Positions 1 through 7,904 are shown, numbered from the stretch's first letter. The stretch is 23,455 bases of DNA from JBCCFW01 sp039029535 (GCA_039029535.1 JBCCFW010000119.1:1-23455), one strand, 5' to 3'. Notes: generated by a model from the letters alone, not told the origin. Translations and numbers: made by a program.

Positions 1-235
1 CGCGTGGTCTCAACGGCGTCGGAGCTCGGAGCGCCCACGTGACCCCGGCCACGGACCCCTCCTCGCGAGCGTGAGAGCTCGTGTTTCTCGTGCAAGAAAG
101 TGACCGATGCGGATCGACCCTGAGTGAGTCGTGTTCGGGACGCATGGCCCCGCTCGAATGGGCCTTCGGAACGGGAGAACGACCTGGCTCGTCATCAAGA
201 ACGAGAAGAGACCGCGGGGGAGCACTCTCCAAGGT

Positions 236-267
236 CACTTGAACCAAGTGGGTGCCTAGGAGGCACC
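236..267. other. Two abutting perfect stem-loops
   Basis: CACTTG (236-241) pairs with CAAGTG (245-250) across a 3-base loop. Immediately after it, GGTGCC (251-256) pairs with GGCACC (262-267) across a 5-base loop. The two 6-bp stems abut with no gap and could stack coaxially in RNA. No T-tract follows on either strand, so this is not an obvious terminator. Function unknown. Confidence 0.5.
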
Positions 268-901
268 AAGAGGAAAGAGCACGTGGCAAGGACGGTCCAA
301 GACGCTCATCTGAAGGCCCTAAGTGGCTCGAGAGGGCTTCGGGGACCGTGCCGTGTCGCAAGCAGAACCCCCCCCTTGGTAATTCGCTTGGGCCAAGTCA
401 TAGAGTAGGCCTGGTTACTGAAGCGCGATGGACGTCGCGCACGGGCACGTGAGGTGACGAGCACCGGGGAAGAGTCGATGACGAGCGTCTGGCGGAGCCA
501 CCGCTAAGAAAGATCGCTTCATCACTTCATGGTGATTGATTGCCTCAGGCCATCGAGGAGCATGGGCATGACGAGAGATGCAGAGATGCGAACGAGAGGG
601 CGACGGCTCTCTGCTCGTTCTCACGTCATCACTCGTTCATCGCAGGGTGCTCACCCAACGATGGATGTCGTGTCCTCGCTAACGGCTTCCGGCGTGCAGC
701 GTCTTTCTCACGAGTCGCATGCATCCGCTGGAGCGCCGGAAACGAACCGAATCATCGACCAGAGCGTTTCGCTCAAGGCCGTCGCGCAGCAGGCCGACGG
801 TGTTCTCGAGAGAGAGCAAGTCGAGGTGATCTCGCACGGCCCTGCTCAGGGCTTCGTTCGGGATCGGTTGGTCCGTGCCACTTGGTTCGACGGTCAAGAT
901 G

Positions 902-930
902 CTGACCGTCAGGGGGCTTCACGCAAGCCC
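902..930. other. Pair of adjacent stem-loops
   Basis: CTGA (902-905) pairs with TCAG (909-912), and GGGCTT (914-919) pairs with AAGCCC (925-930) across a 5-base loop. They lie about 200 bases upstream of the beta-helix gene. No T-tract follows, so terminator function is not supported. Confidence 0.35.
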
Positions 931-1022
931 AATGGTTTCAGCGCTTACGAGCTGAGTGGCGTTCGTGGATTTTCTAACACGACCATTCCGTCTCCTACGC
1001 CAACTTCGTGGAAACTACGCAC

Positions 1023-1055
1023 TTGAACATTCGTAGGATGGTGAGTAAGTAATAA
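1023..1055 (+). promoter_or_regulatory. Weak candidate promoter for the beta-helix gene
   Basis: TTGAAC at 1023-1028 resembles a sigma-70 -35 box (4 of 6). AT-rich sequence at 1046-1055 (TAAGTA, then TAATAA) is the only -10-like stretch at suitable or near-suitable distance. Exact 17-base spacing gives TAAGTA, a poor -10. It is the most AT-rich point before the gene, which is the main argument for it. Confidence 0.2.
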
Positions 1056-1062
1056 CCATGGG

Positions 1063-1087
1063 GGCTCTCCGGTGGCGCGGAGTGGCC
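1063..1087 (+). promoter_or_regulatory. 5' leader hairpin upstream of the beta-helix gene
   Basis: CTCCG (1067-1071) pairs with CGGAG (1078-1082) around a 6-base loop. An outer GGC (1063-1065) can pair with GCC (1085-1087) past small bulges. It lies about 45 bases before the start codon, in what is probably untranslated leader. No known riboswitch class was recognised. Confidence 0.3.
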
Positions 1088-1120
1088 AACAGCAGCGGGA
1101 GCTGACGGCACACCCCCTCT

Positions 1121-1124
1121 GGAG
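1121..1124 (+). promoter_or_regulatory. Ribosome binding site fixing the start at 1132
   Basis: GGAG lies 7 bases before ATG 1132, and that ATG begins a normal signal peptide. This decides against the upstream GTG at 1072, which would put 20 hydrophilic residues before the signal peptide. Confidence 0.65.
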
Positions 1125-1131
1125 TCAGAAA

Positions 1132-2904
1132 ATGTTCAACCAAGAGGTTTCGACCATTGCACGGTTCGTAGTACTCGTTTCACTCACGTTGCTGGTCCCG
1201 GTGAGCTCCTTCGGAGCGGTCATCGAAGTGGACAGCAGCTGCAGCCTCATGGACGCGATCAGCTCCGCGAACAGCGATACGTCCGTTGGGACCTGCAATG
1301 CCGGCTCGGGCACCGATTTCTTGGTCCTCAAGCAGCAAGTTAGGTTGGATACCGCCTTGCCTGGGGACAACGGCACCCCGACCGTGACGAGCAACATCAT
1401 CATTCGGGGTGAGGGCCTGACGATTTTCCGTTCGAGCGCCGAGGACTTCCGCCTCTTCGAGGTGGGACCCACCGGCTTCCTCCGCATCGAGAACGCGACG
1501 CTTCTCGACGGACGCAGCACTGCGCGTGGCGGCGCGGTCGACGTCCAGGACGGCGGACGGCTTCAGATGGTCACCTGCAACGTCAATGACAACTTTGCCG
1601 CGCTCGCCGGAGGAGCGGTCGCGGTGGGCTCCGGATCCGAGGTCGACCTCATCCGGTGCAACTTCCTCAACAACACCAGCCCGGCCTGTGGCGGTCTCTT
1701 CAACCGTGGCGACGCCTTCCTCGTCGACACGCATTACGAAGGCAACAGCAACACGGTCGCGGCGGCTGGCGTCCTCACGAACAGCGGCACGATGGACATG
1801 GTTCGCTGCTCGATCTTCGACAACCAGGGGATCGACTCGATCATCGAGAACTTCGGTGACCTGACCATGACCGAGAGCCTGATGGACGAGAACACCAGCG
1901 ACGGCGTGGGCTTCAGCAACCGCGGAACGGCCACGCTGTCCGAGTGCAACTTCGCCGACAACGTGCTCGGTTCGATGCCCGGCATCTCCGCCGGCATTCG
2001 CAACGACGGCATGCTCACGGCGGACGCGACCCTCGTCCTCTCCAACTCGCCCAGCAACTGCAGTGGCACGGACATCATCGACCTCGGTGGCAACATCGAC
2101 GACGATGGCACCTGCTTCACCAACATGATCGCGGCTTGCTGCCTCGGCTCCTCCTGCTCGCTCGAGACTCTCGACGACTGCACGGCGCTGGGTGGCACCT
2201 TCGGTGGTGAGGGCGTGCCCTGCACCGAGCTCGACGTCATCGACACCGAGCTTCGCCGAGTGCAGGCGACCAGCTGCGCATCCGGTGGCTGCCTCAACCT
2301 CGACTTCAACGGCCTGGCGCCGGGGACCGAGGTCGGCACGCAGTTCCAGGGCGTGACCATCAGCGGCTCGGCGCCGGTGCTCTCCTTCGACACCGGTGCT
2401 CCGACCTGCGGTGACGACGACCTGCTCACGCCGGGTCCGGGTCCGGACAACGGCGCGATGCGTCAGGGCGTGCTCATCCTCTCGGAGAGCTTCGCCTGCG
2501 TGCCCAACGACTCGCAGTACGGCGGCACCTTCTACCTCGACTTCGACGTGCCGAGCTCGGTCGCTTCTCTCGGCCTGCTCGACATCGACGAGGCGGGTGG
2601 TGAGGTCCGGGCGTACGACGACCAGGGTGGGCTCATCATGAGCAAGGCCATCCCCGCTCAGGCCGACAACGGCTGGCAGCGGCTGGTCCTGGCCGCCGAA
2701 GACGTCGCGACCGTCGAGGTCGAGCTCGTCGGCAGCGGCGCCCTCACCGAGATCGCCTGCAGCGTCGACGCCGGCGTGGGTCAGGTCCGCTCGCGCGCCT
2801 CGTCGCGCGCCCGCACCCAGCCCGTCGGCAGCGCTGGTGGGTCGGCCCGGGGTCGCAGCCGCGACGTCGCCGACGCTCGCCTGCGCAGCTCCGACCGCCG
2901 CTAG
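1132..2904 (+). CDS. Secreted CSLREA-type right-handed beta-helix protein
   Basis: This 590-residue protein is predicted to be exported and act outside the cell; no enzyme activity can be assigned. Residues 1-29 form a signal peptide ending SFGA. Residues 35-66 match the CSLREA pattern (cysteine, a DAI..AN segment, a second cysteine, then a T-D-x-x-x-L strand). Residues about 85-320 contain repeated short strands with GGA, NNxG and FxxN features typical of right-handed beta-helices of the polymorphic outer membrane or pectate-lyase-like type. A small cysteine-rich motif (CC...C......C..GG.F) follows. The next about 170 residues resemble a recurring surface module with GDDDLLTP and LDIDEAG motifs. 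The last about 43 residues are an arginine/serine-rich tail, unlike the acidic body. The gene stands alone and is followed by a strong hairpin. Related proteins are often large adhesins; this one is short. Confidence 0.8.
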   Translation: MFNQEVSTIARFVVLVSLTLLVPVSSFGAVIEVDSSCSLMDAISSANSDTSVGTCNAGSGTDFLVLKQQVRLDTALPGDNGTPTVTSNIIIRGEGLTIFRSSAEDFRLFEVGPTGFLRIENATLLDGRSTARGGAVDVQDGGRLQMVTCNVNDNFAALAGGAVAVGSGSEVDLIRCNFLNNTSPACGGLFNRGDAFLVDTHYEGNSNTVAAAGVLTNSGTMDMVRCSIFDNQGIDSIIENFGDLTMTESLMDENTSDGVGFSNRGTATLSECNFADNVLGSMPGISAGIRNDGMLTADATLVLSNSPSNCSGTDIIDLGGNIDDDGTCFTNMIAACCLGSSCSLETLDDCTALGGTFGGEGVPCTELDVIDTELRRVQATSCASGGCLNLDFNGLAPGTEVGTQFQGVTISGSAPVLSFDTGAPTCGDDDLLTPGPGPDNGAMRQGVLILSESFACVPNDSQYGGTFYLDFDVPSSVASLGLLDIDEAGGEVRAYDDQGGLIMSKAIPAQADNGWQRLVLAAEDVATVEVELVGSGALTEIACSVDAGVGQVRSRASSRARTQPVGSAGGSARGRSRDVADARLRSSDRR

Positions 2905-2931
2905 TCGTCCTCTCCTCACCTGAGGAGCTTC

Positions 2932-2963
2932 GGGCCCCGCGAGCCGACTGGCTGGCGGGGCCC
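2932..2963 (+). terminator. Hairpin terminator after the beta-helix gene
   Basis: GGGCCCCGC (2932-2940) and GCGGGGCCC (2955-2963) form a perfect 9-bp stem. The loop contains a further AGCC/GGCT stem around GACT. It lies 28 bases after the stop codon. No clear T-tract follows, so it may act with Rho or as an RNA-stabilising hairpin. Confidence 0.55.
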
Positions 2964-2979
2964 TCGTGCGTCTGGTGGC

Positions 2980-2996
2980 AGGAATCGAGGATTCCT
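2980..2996. promoter_or_regulatory. Palindrome upstream of the response regulator
   Basis: AGGAATC (2980-2986) and GATTCCT (2990-2996) form a perfect 7-bp inverted repeat with a 3-base centre, about 100 bases before the response regulator gene. Size and position suit an operator, but the binding protein is unknown. Confidence 0.35.
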
Positions 2997-3061
2997 CCGG
3001 CAGTGGCGACGTGACGGAGCGGTTACGAGCGGGCCTCGGACGCCTGGGCTAGGCTTCGAAC

Positions 3062-3077
3062 GGGATCCGGAGATCCC
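3062..3077 (+). promoter_or_regulatory. Hairpin just before the response regulator RBS
   Basis: GGGATC (3062-3067) pairs with GATCCC (3072-3077) around a 4-base loop. It is followed directly by the purine-rich GAGGGCGAG that serves as ribosome binding site for ATG 3092. It could be an operator or an RNA element tuning translation. Confidence 0.35.
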
Positions 3078-3091
3078 ACAGAGGGCGAGCC

Positions 3092-3796
3092 ATGGGCTCA
3101 CGCATCCTCGTCGTCGAGGACGACGAGCCAATTCGTCGCGGTCTCGTGGCTGCGCTGGGCTTCGGGGGCCACCAGGTCACCGAGGCGGCGGAGGCCGAGG
3201 GCGTCGTCAATCGCGCCCGGCAGGATCCCCCGGACCTCGCCCTGCTCGACCTCATGCTCCCGGGCCAGGACGGCTTCTGGCTCCTCGGAGAGCTTCGGCG
3301 GGCGTTTCCCCGTCTCCCGCTCATCATCCTCAGCGCCCGGGGCGCCGAGGACGACCGCGTGCGGGGCCTCCAGCTCGGCGCCGACGACTACGTGGTCAAG
3401 CCGTTCAGCGCCCGTGAGCTCCTGGCTCGGGTCGACGCGGTGCTCAGGCGGACCGGTGAGCGGACGCCGCTGGTGCGCTGGCTCCAGGTGGGCGAACGCC
3501 TGGTGGACCTCGAGCGACGCGAGCTGAACATCGACGGCCGCGTGCTGCAGCTCACCGATCGGGAGACCGAGCTGCTGCGCTTCCTCGCCAGCCACGAGGG
3601 CCGGGCGGTGTCGCGCTCCGAGCTGCTCTCCCAGCTTTGGGGCTGCGACGCGAGCAACATCACCAGCCGCAGCGTCGACATGGCCGTCGCCCGCCTGCGC
3701 GAGAAGCTCGAAGAGGACGCGGCCGAGCCCGCCTTCATCGTCACCGTGCGTGGTCACGGTTACTCGCTGGGTCGCGACGTGGAGGCCCGGACATGA
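3092..3796 (+). CDS. OmpR/PhoB-family DNA-binding response regulator
   Basis: This cytoplasmic transcription factor of 234 residues is predicted to be phosphorylated by the kinase encoded next. Residues 3-120 are a receiver domain: acidic pocket E9-D10-D11, phosphoacceptor D53 in LLDLMLP, switch residues S81 and Y100, and conserved K103 followed by P-F. Residues about 130-226 are the winged-helix output domain, with the LTDRE motif, a recognition helix near 192-205 (SRSVDMAVARLREKL) and the wing VRGHGYSL. All catalytic and switch residues are intact and the length is normal. The start has a purine-rich RBS (GAGGGCGAG). The stop overlaps the kinase start as ATGA, indicating translational coupling. 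Two inverted repeats upstream (2980-2996, 3062-3077) are candidates for autoregulation. Target genes are not evident; the adjacent secreted protein and ABC transporter are possibilities only. Confidence 0.95.
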   Translation: MGSRILVVEDDEPIRRGLVAALGFGGHQVTEAAEAEGVVNRARQDPPDLALLDLMLPGQDGFWLLGELRRAFPRLPLIILSARGAEDDRVRGLQLGADDYVVKPFSARELLARVDAVLRRTGERTPLVRWLQVGERLVDLERRELNIDGRVLQLTDRETELLRFLASHEGRAVSRSELLSQLWGCDASNITSRSVDMAVARLREKLEEDAAEPAFIVTVRGHGYSLGRDVEART

Positions 3797-5379
3797 GTCG
3801 CACGCGCCGTTGGTGGCTCATCTACTGGATCGCGGTCGGAGCGGTCCTGGCCGGCCTGACCTTCGCGACCGTGCAGGTTGGGCGCGGCGCACGCATCGAG
3901 GCCGAGCGTCTGGCCGAGAACGAGCACCGGGCGACCTTGAAGGTCGCGCTGTCGCGGCTCGACACTTGGCTCTCCGGTTTCCTCGCTCAGGAAGCCTCGC
4001 GGCCCGCCTCCGACTACCGACTCTACGAGCCCGAGTGGTCGGACCTCAGTCGCGTGCGCTCGGAGTACATCGACTATCACTTCGAGTGGTGCTCGGGTGG
4101 GGGCGTGAACAGCCCCTGGCGCCGGGACAAGGACTCCGCTCGAGACCGCGAGCTCAAGGCGCTCCAGATGGCGCTGAGCGGAACGCTCGGTCGCACCCTG
4201 CTCGACGAGTCGAGCGCCGGAGCCGAGCAGGCCTCGGGACGAGGTGTCCAGCTCACCGCTCTCGGTGGCGGGAGCACTGGCTGCGTCGCTCCCGAGTCCC
4301 AGCCCAAGTGCCGCTTCAGCTCGATGGCGTCGGCCTGGTGGACGCACGGCGACGACACGACATTGGTCGTGGCCCGACGCATCGCCGACGCCGAGGCCCT
4401 GCAGGGCTTCGTCGTCGACTGGTCCACGCTGCGTGGGGAGCTGATCGAGCAGGCGGGTGGTCTCGTGCCCGACCTCGAGCTCAGGCCCCAGTCATCGGGT
4501 GCTGCGCCCGTGGCGGAGGCCGCGATGGCGCTGACCGCCTTGCCCATCAACCTCATGGCGCCGCCCCCCCGACCTCCCTCGTACTGGGCTTCGCTGCCCT
4601 GGTTGCCCCTGGGCCTGACCTGGCTCGGCACGGCGGTGGCCCTGATCGCCGTTGGCTTCACGCTCCGCGCGAGCATCCGCATGGCCGAGGACCAGCGACT
4701 CTTCGCGATGGCGATCAGCCACGAGCTGCGGACGCCGCTGACGACCTTCCGCCTCCACTCCGAGCTACTGGCCGACGACATGGTCACCGACGAGGCGCAG
4801 CGGGCAGAGAGCTTGGCCTTGCTCAAGCGTGAGTCCGGCCGACTCGCCGGTCTCGTCGAGAACGTGCTCGAGCAGCTTCGGCTCGAGGCCGGTCATGATG
4901 CGCTCTCCTCCGAGCGCTTGAGCATTTCGGAGCTCCTCGATCGCTTGCTGCCGCCACTCCGCGAGCGGGCGGAGGCGCGGGAGCGCGTTCTCGAGGTGGG
5001 CGAGCTGCCCGAGCCCGAGCGCGAGATCGTCGTGGCGGTGCCCCTGGTGGCGCGCATCCTCGAGAACCTCGTGGACAACGCGCTCAGCCACGGAAACGGT
5101 TCCGACGACGGTCGCATTCACCTGGAAGCCGACACCTGCGGACGCTTCCTCGCGCTCCGCGTCCGCGATCATGGTCCTGGCGTGCCGCGGGAGCGACGCC
5201 GGCAGGTGTTCGTGCCTTTCGCCAGCGGCGGCATCGCCAACAGCGACGGGAGCGGCGGCTGCGGCTTCGGCCTGGCGCTCTGTCGTGAGCTGGCAGTGCG
5301 CTTGCGTGGTGAGCTGTCGTACTTCGCGCCAGCCGGCGGTGGTGCCGGCTTCGAGCTGCGGCTGCCCTTCAGGGGCTGA
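3793..5379 (+). CDS. Membrane sensor histidine kinase
   Basis: This 528-residue inner-membrane kinase is the cognate partner of the upstream regulator. The start at ATG 3793 overlaps the regulator stop by 4 bases; a longer frame from 3637 lies inside the regulator and is rejected. One membrane helix spans about residues 8-27 and a second about 266-290, leaving a periplasmic sensor segment of about 235 residues. That segment contains three cysteines (100, 164, 173) and matches no sensor family I recognise. The dimerisation and phosphotransfer helix has H310 in AISHELRTPLTTF. The ATPase domain shows the N box (ILENLVDNALSHG, N425 and N429), the G1 box (D459-H-G-P-G-V-P), the F box (FVPF) and the G2 box (GCGFGLALC, 488-496). 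There is no obvious HAMP domain: the second helix runs almost directly into the H box, which is unusual. It is convergent with the ABC permease, with 12 bases between. Confidence 0.93.
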   Translation: MSRTRRWWLIYWIAVGAVLAGLTFATVQVGRGARIEAERLAENEHRATLKVALSRLDTWLSGFLAQEASRPASDYRLYEPEWSDLSRVRSEYIDYHFEWCSGGGVNSPWRRDKDSARDRELKALQMALSGTLGRTLLDESSAGAEQASGRGVQLTALGGGSTGCVAPESQPKCRFSSMASAWWTHGDDTTLVVARRIADAEALQGFVVDWSTLRGELIEQAGGLVPDLELRPQSSGAAPVAEAAMALTALPINLMAPPPRPPSYWASLPWLPLGLTWLGTAVALIAVGFTLRASIRMAEDQRLFAMAISHELRTPLTTFRLHSELLADDMVTDEAQRAESLALLKRESGRLAGLVENVLEQLRLEAGHDALSSERLSISELLDRLLPPLRERAEARERVLEVGELPEPEREIVVAVPLVARILENLVDNALSHGNGSDDGRIHLEADTCGRFLALRVRDHGPGVPRERRRQVFVPFASGGIANSDGSGGCGFGLALCRELAVRLRGELSYFAPAGGGAGFELRLPFRG

Positions 5380-5391
5380 GCTCGGAGCCGC

Positions 5392-6996
5392 TCAACCGAG
5401 CGTCTCGACCATGAGCTCGCGTCGCTCGTCGACGAACGAGGCGAGAGACGGTCGCAGCGCTCGGTGCGTGAGCAGGCCGACGATCGTGAGCACGGCGAAG
5501 ACCACCGCGGGAGCCCAGGGGGCGAGACCGCCGGCAACCTGAACGATCGCGAAGCTCACCGCGGCCAGCGCGAGGATGAGCGCGGTGCTCGTGAGGATGA
5601 GCAGGGGAGGCTTGGAGCCCGCTCCCTCACCGCTGCCGCGCTGACGTCGCGGGAAGTGCGCCGACAGCAAGTGACCGGTCGTGCCGAGCGTGACGATGAA
5701 GGCGGACGCCGCCGTCAGGCCGGTGAGCACCTCGAACGGGTCGGGCATCCCGAGCCGGAGGAGCGGCAGGCACGCGACGAGCCCCAGCGGGAGCTGGAGC
5801 CGGAAGAGCCCGAAGATCTTCCCCAACAGCACGTCGCCGGTGCGAATGGGCGCCAGCAGCAGGGTCTTGAGCCCGTTGCCGTCCCACGAGAACTGGTTGA
5901 GCCAGATCTCGGCGCCCATGCAGACGACGGCGGGAGGCACGACCAACCAGAGCGGGAGCGCCTGGATCTTCTCGAAGAGCATTCCCATCGTGAGCTGGAA
6001 GCCCGTCTCGTCCCGGCCCTGAGCCGAGCGCTCGAGGATGCTCGAAGCGAGGACGAAGAGGACCGAGAGGAAGACCGGCGTGAACATCAGGAGCTGTCCG
6101 AAGCGCGAGCCGAGGACCTGACCCGAGAACAGGCGGCCGATGCCGGCGGCCGGCTTCTCGAAGCTCCACAGCACTTCCTTGGTGCCGGTCGCGACCTGCA
6201 GCGGTGGGTCGAGCTTCAGCTCACGAAGCTGCAGCCAGGTCGTCACGGCGACCAGCGCCAGCGTGAACGCGACGCTGCCGGCCAGGAAGAGAGCGCCGCG
6301 TCCGCCGTCCTCGAGCGCGAGGGCGCGGAGACCGTGATGTCCGAGCGTCGTCGGCAGCCGGGACATGACCGAGGAGAGGGCGGTCAGGGCGCCGTGCTGG
6401 AGGGCGAGCCAGCCGAAGCCGAGGAGGGGAACCGCGAGCAGCCCGAGACCCAGGAGCAGGACCCTTCGGTGACCGGCCAGGCGTCGGATGACCGCGACGA
6501 GCTGCTGAACCAGCAGGACGCCGAGGATGCCCTGACCGATGACCAGCACCACGGGTAGCCACAGGCCCGGAAGGGAGCGAGCGAGACCCGTCCCGAGCCC
6601 GAGAAACAGCGAGGTCGCGAGCGCCGGGATGGTGTCGAGCAGGCCGAAGGGGAGCTCCGCGACGAGGAGCTGGAGCGGTCGCAGCGGGTGCATCCGCAGC
6701 AGCTCGCGATCGAAGCCACGCTGCTGCCGCAGCCCTCCGGCGGCGCCGAGACCGAACACGAGGAGGGCGTGGAGGCTCGACACCCACACCAGGGCCGGGC
6801 TGCTCTCGGCGGCGAGCTCGCCTCCGAGCAGGTTGCCGAAGTAGGCGAACATGAAGAACGGCGGCACGAGGATGAGCAGGCCGACCACCACCAGCGCGAT
6901 GGCCGCCAGCAGGCCGAGCAGGCCCTGGCCGCGGTGCGCGGTGTTCCACAGGAGTTGGAGTCGGGCGATCGCCATCGCCCGGAGGGGGCTCACCAC
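5392..6996 (-). CDS. ABC-2 type transporter permease
   Basis: This polytopic inner-membrane protein of 534 residues is the likely membrane subunit for the ATPase encoded just upstream. Many hydrophobic stretches occur, including about residues 27-55, 70-90, 130-170, 178-200, 238-258, 305-325 and 350-370, and several near the C-terminus. The segment around residues 365-395 (NQFSWDGNGLKTLLL, then API..GDVLLGK) is the motif seen in ABC-2 exporters before a membrane helix. The chosen GTG start at 6996 has GGAG (7004-7007) 7 bases upstream and overlaps the ATPase stop, so the two are translationally coupled. A second GTG at 6993 and an ATG at 6975 are alternatives. No substrate can be deduced. The stop lies 12 bases from that of the convergent histidine kinase. 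Confidence 0.85.
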   Translation of the reverse strand: MVSPLRAMAIARLQLLWNTAHRGQGLLGLLAAIALVVVGLLILVPPFFMFAYFGNLLGGELAAESSPALVWVSSLHALLVFGLGAAGGLRQQRGFDRELLRMHPLRPLQLLVAELPFGLLDTIPALATSLFLGLGTGLARSLPGLWLPVVLVIGQGILGVLLVQQLVAVIRRLAGHRRVLLLGLGLLAVPLLGFGWLALQHGALTALSSVMSRLPTTLGHHGLRALALEDGGRGALFLAGSVAFTLALVAVTTWLQLRELKLDPPLQVATGTKEVLWSFEKPAAGIGRLFSGQVLGSRFGQLLMFTPVFLSVLFVLASSILERSAQGRDETGFQLTMGMLFEKIQALPLWLVVPPAVVCMGAEIWLNQFSWDGNGLKTLLLAPIRTGDVLLGKIFGLFRLQLPLGLVACLPLLRLGMPDPFEVLTGLTAASAFIVTLGTTGHLLSAHFPRRQRGSGEGAGSKPPLLILTSTALILALAAVSFAIVQVAGGLAPWAPAVVFAVLTIVGLLTHRALRPSLASFVDERRELMVETLG

Positions 6997-7742
6997 GACA
7001 GCTCTCCGCGTCGTCCGTCACCGGTGAGCTCGACGAAGAGTGACTCGAGGTTGCCCGACTCGCCGTGTCGGCTCTGGAGCTCTTCGAGGGTGCCGGCGCC
7101 CAGCAGCTTGCCCTGGTCGATGAGGACGAGCTGGGGGCAGAGCTTCTCGACCAGGTCGAGCGCGTGCGAGGTGAGGATGAGGGTCATGCCCTTGCTGCTC
7201 GACGCGAGGAGCAGGTCCTTGATGACGCGCACCGTCACGGGGTCGATGCCTTCGAAGGGCTCGTCGAGAAGAAGCAGCTCGGGGCCGTGGATGAGAGCCG
7301 CCGAGAGGGCGGTCTTCTTCTTCATCCCGTAGCTGTAGTCAGCGATGAGCGTGCTGGGGCCGGCCTCGAGCTCGAGGATGTCGAAGAGCTCGCGTCGTCG
7401 CTCGTCGGCGACCTCGTCGGCGAGCCCGTGCAGCCGCCCGATGAAGCGGAGGTACTGCGCTCCGGTGAGGCGGTCGAGGAGGGCGGTCCCCTCGGGCATG
7501 ACGCCCACGCGTCGCTTGACCTCGAGGGAGTCCTCGCCGACGTCGTGTCCGAGCACGGTGATGCGACCGTCGCTGGGACGCATCAGGCCCGTGATCATCT
7601 TGATGAGCGTGGACTTGCCGGCCCCGTTGCGACCGAGCAGGCCGAGGAAGGTCCCGGCGGGAACTTCCAGGTCGAGGTCATCCACGGCGACCTTGGGACC
7701 GAAACGCTTCGTGACGGACTCGAGCTGAATGGCGAGGCTCAT
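6990..7742 (-). CDS. ABC transporter ATP-binding protein
   Basis: This 250-residue cytoplasmic ATPase is predicted to power the ABC-2 permease encoded downstream. Walker A is GRNGAGKST (37-45), Walker B is LLLLDEPFEGID (about 156-167, catalytic E161), and the switch histidine is H193 in LTSHALD. The signature motif reads YSYGM (136-140) rather than LSGGQ. The Q-loop position carries a PEG motif (83-85), a substitution common in ABC-2 exporter ATPases. The C-terminal segment ESGNLESLFVELTG is typical of this subgroup. The stop codon overlaps the permease start. No good ribosome binding site precedes the ATG. The 174 bases upstream are shared with the divergent outer-membrane protein gene. Confidence 0.92.
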   Translation of the reverse strand: MSLAIQLESVTKRFGPKVAVDDLDLEVPAGTFLGLLGRNGAGKSTLIKMITGLMRPSDGRITVLGHDVGEDSLEVKRRVGVMPEGTALLDRLTGAQYLRFIGRLHGLADEVADERRRELFDILELEAGPSTLIADYSYGMKKKTALSAALIHGPELLLLDEPFEGIDPVTVRVIKDLLLASSSKGMTLILTSHALDLVEKLCPQLVLIDQGKLLGAGTLEELQSRHGESGNLESLFVELTGDGRRGELSW

Positions 7743-7855
7743 CCGCCGATGGTACCCGCGCCGGCAGACTCGTGACTCTCAGGATGCCGATCACCCGTCT
7801 TGTCACGAGCCCGGCCGAGGTCCTAGCTTCCCGACGGGCTGGCGGGATCGAGGAA

Positions 7856-7903
7856 ACCTGCCCGAGCAGGTCGAACACCGATTCCCATCGACGGCGCGAT
7901 GGG
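7856..7903 (+). promoter_or_regulatory. Two stem-loops in the leader of the outer-membrane protein gene
   Basis: ACCTGC (7856-7861) pairs with GCAGGT (7866-7871) around a 4-base loop. CCCATCG (7884-7890) pairs with CGATGGG (7897-7903) around a 6-base loop. The second hairpin ends one base before the GAGGA ribosome binding site. It could be a translational control element, or a pair of operator sites in the divergent promoter region. Confidence 0.4.
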
Positions 7904-7904
7904 T

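Larger units (their letters stand above)
1..1131. other. Gene-free 1.1 kb leader region
   Basis: No reading frame here has a recognisable domain, a convincing ribosome binding site or codon use like the neighbouring genes. Sampled stretches run at about 53-60% GC against about 65% in the genes. The region holds several short perfect inverted repeats (236-250, 251-267, 590-620, 645-656, 902-912, 914-930) and the presumed 5' leader of the beta-helix gene. A minus-strand frame across about 679-920 reads like plausible protein but matches nothing I recognise. The left edge may contain control DNA of a gene outside the window. A structured RNA is possible but none of the known classes was recognised. 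Confidence 0.6.

Noticed and set aside
679..920. Minus-strand frame that might be a decayed gene fragment
   Set aside because: It reads smoothly for about 70 residues, but matches no family I recognise and has no start signal; evidence is too thin for a pseudogene call.
529..1026. Plus-strand frame of 165 codons in the left gene-free region
   Set aside because: No RBS, domain or coding-like codon use; the antisense frame around 679-920 looks equally protein-like, so neither is supported.
1056..1131. Riboswitch in the beta-helix gene leader
   Set aside because: A hairpin is present, but none of the conserved cores I know (c-di-GMP, cobalamin, TPP, SAM, glycine) is visible.
1180..2919. Long minus-strand frame (579 codons) opposite the beta-helix gene
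   Set aside because: It is a mirror of GC-rich coding sequence: composition is Val/Ala/Gly/Asp/Arg-heavy with no domain, whereas the plus strand has a signal peptide and recognisable modules.
5464..6558. Plus-strand frame of 364 codons opposite the ABC permease
   Set aside because: The composition (Arg, Glu, Gly, Gln) is an artefact of antisense hydrophobic codons; the minus strand encodes a clear multi-helix permease.
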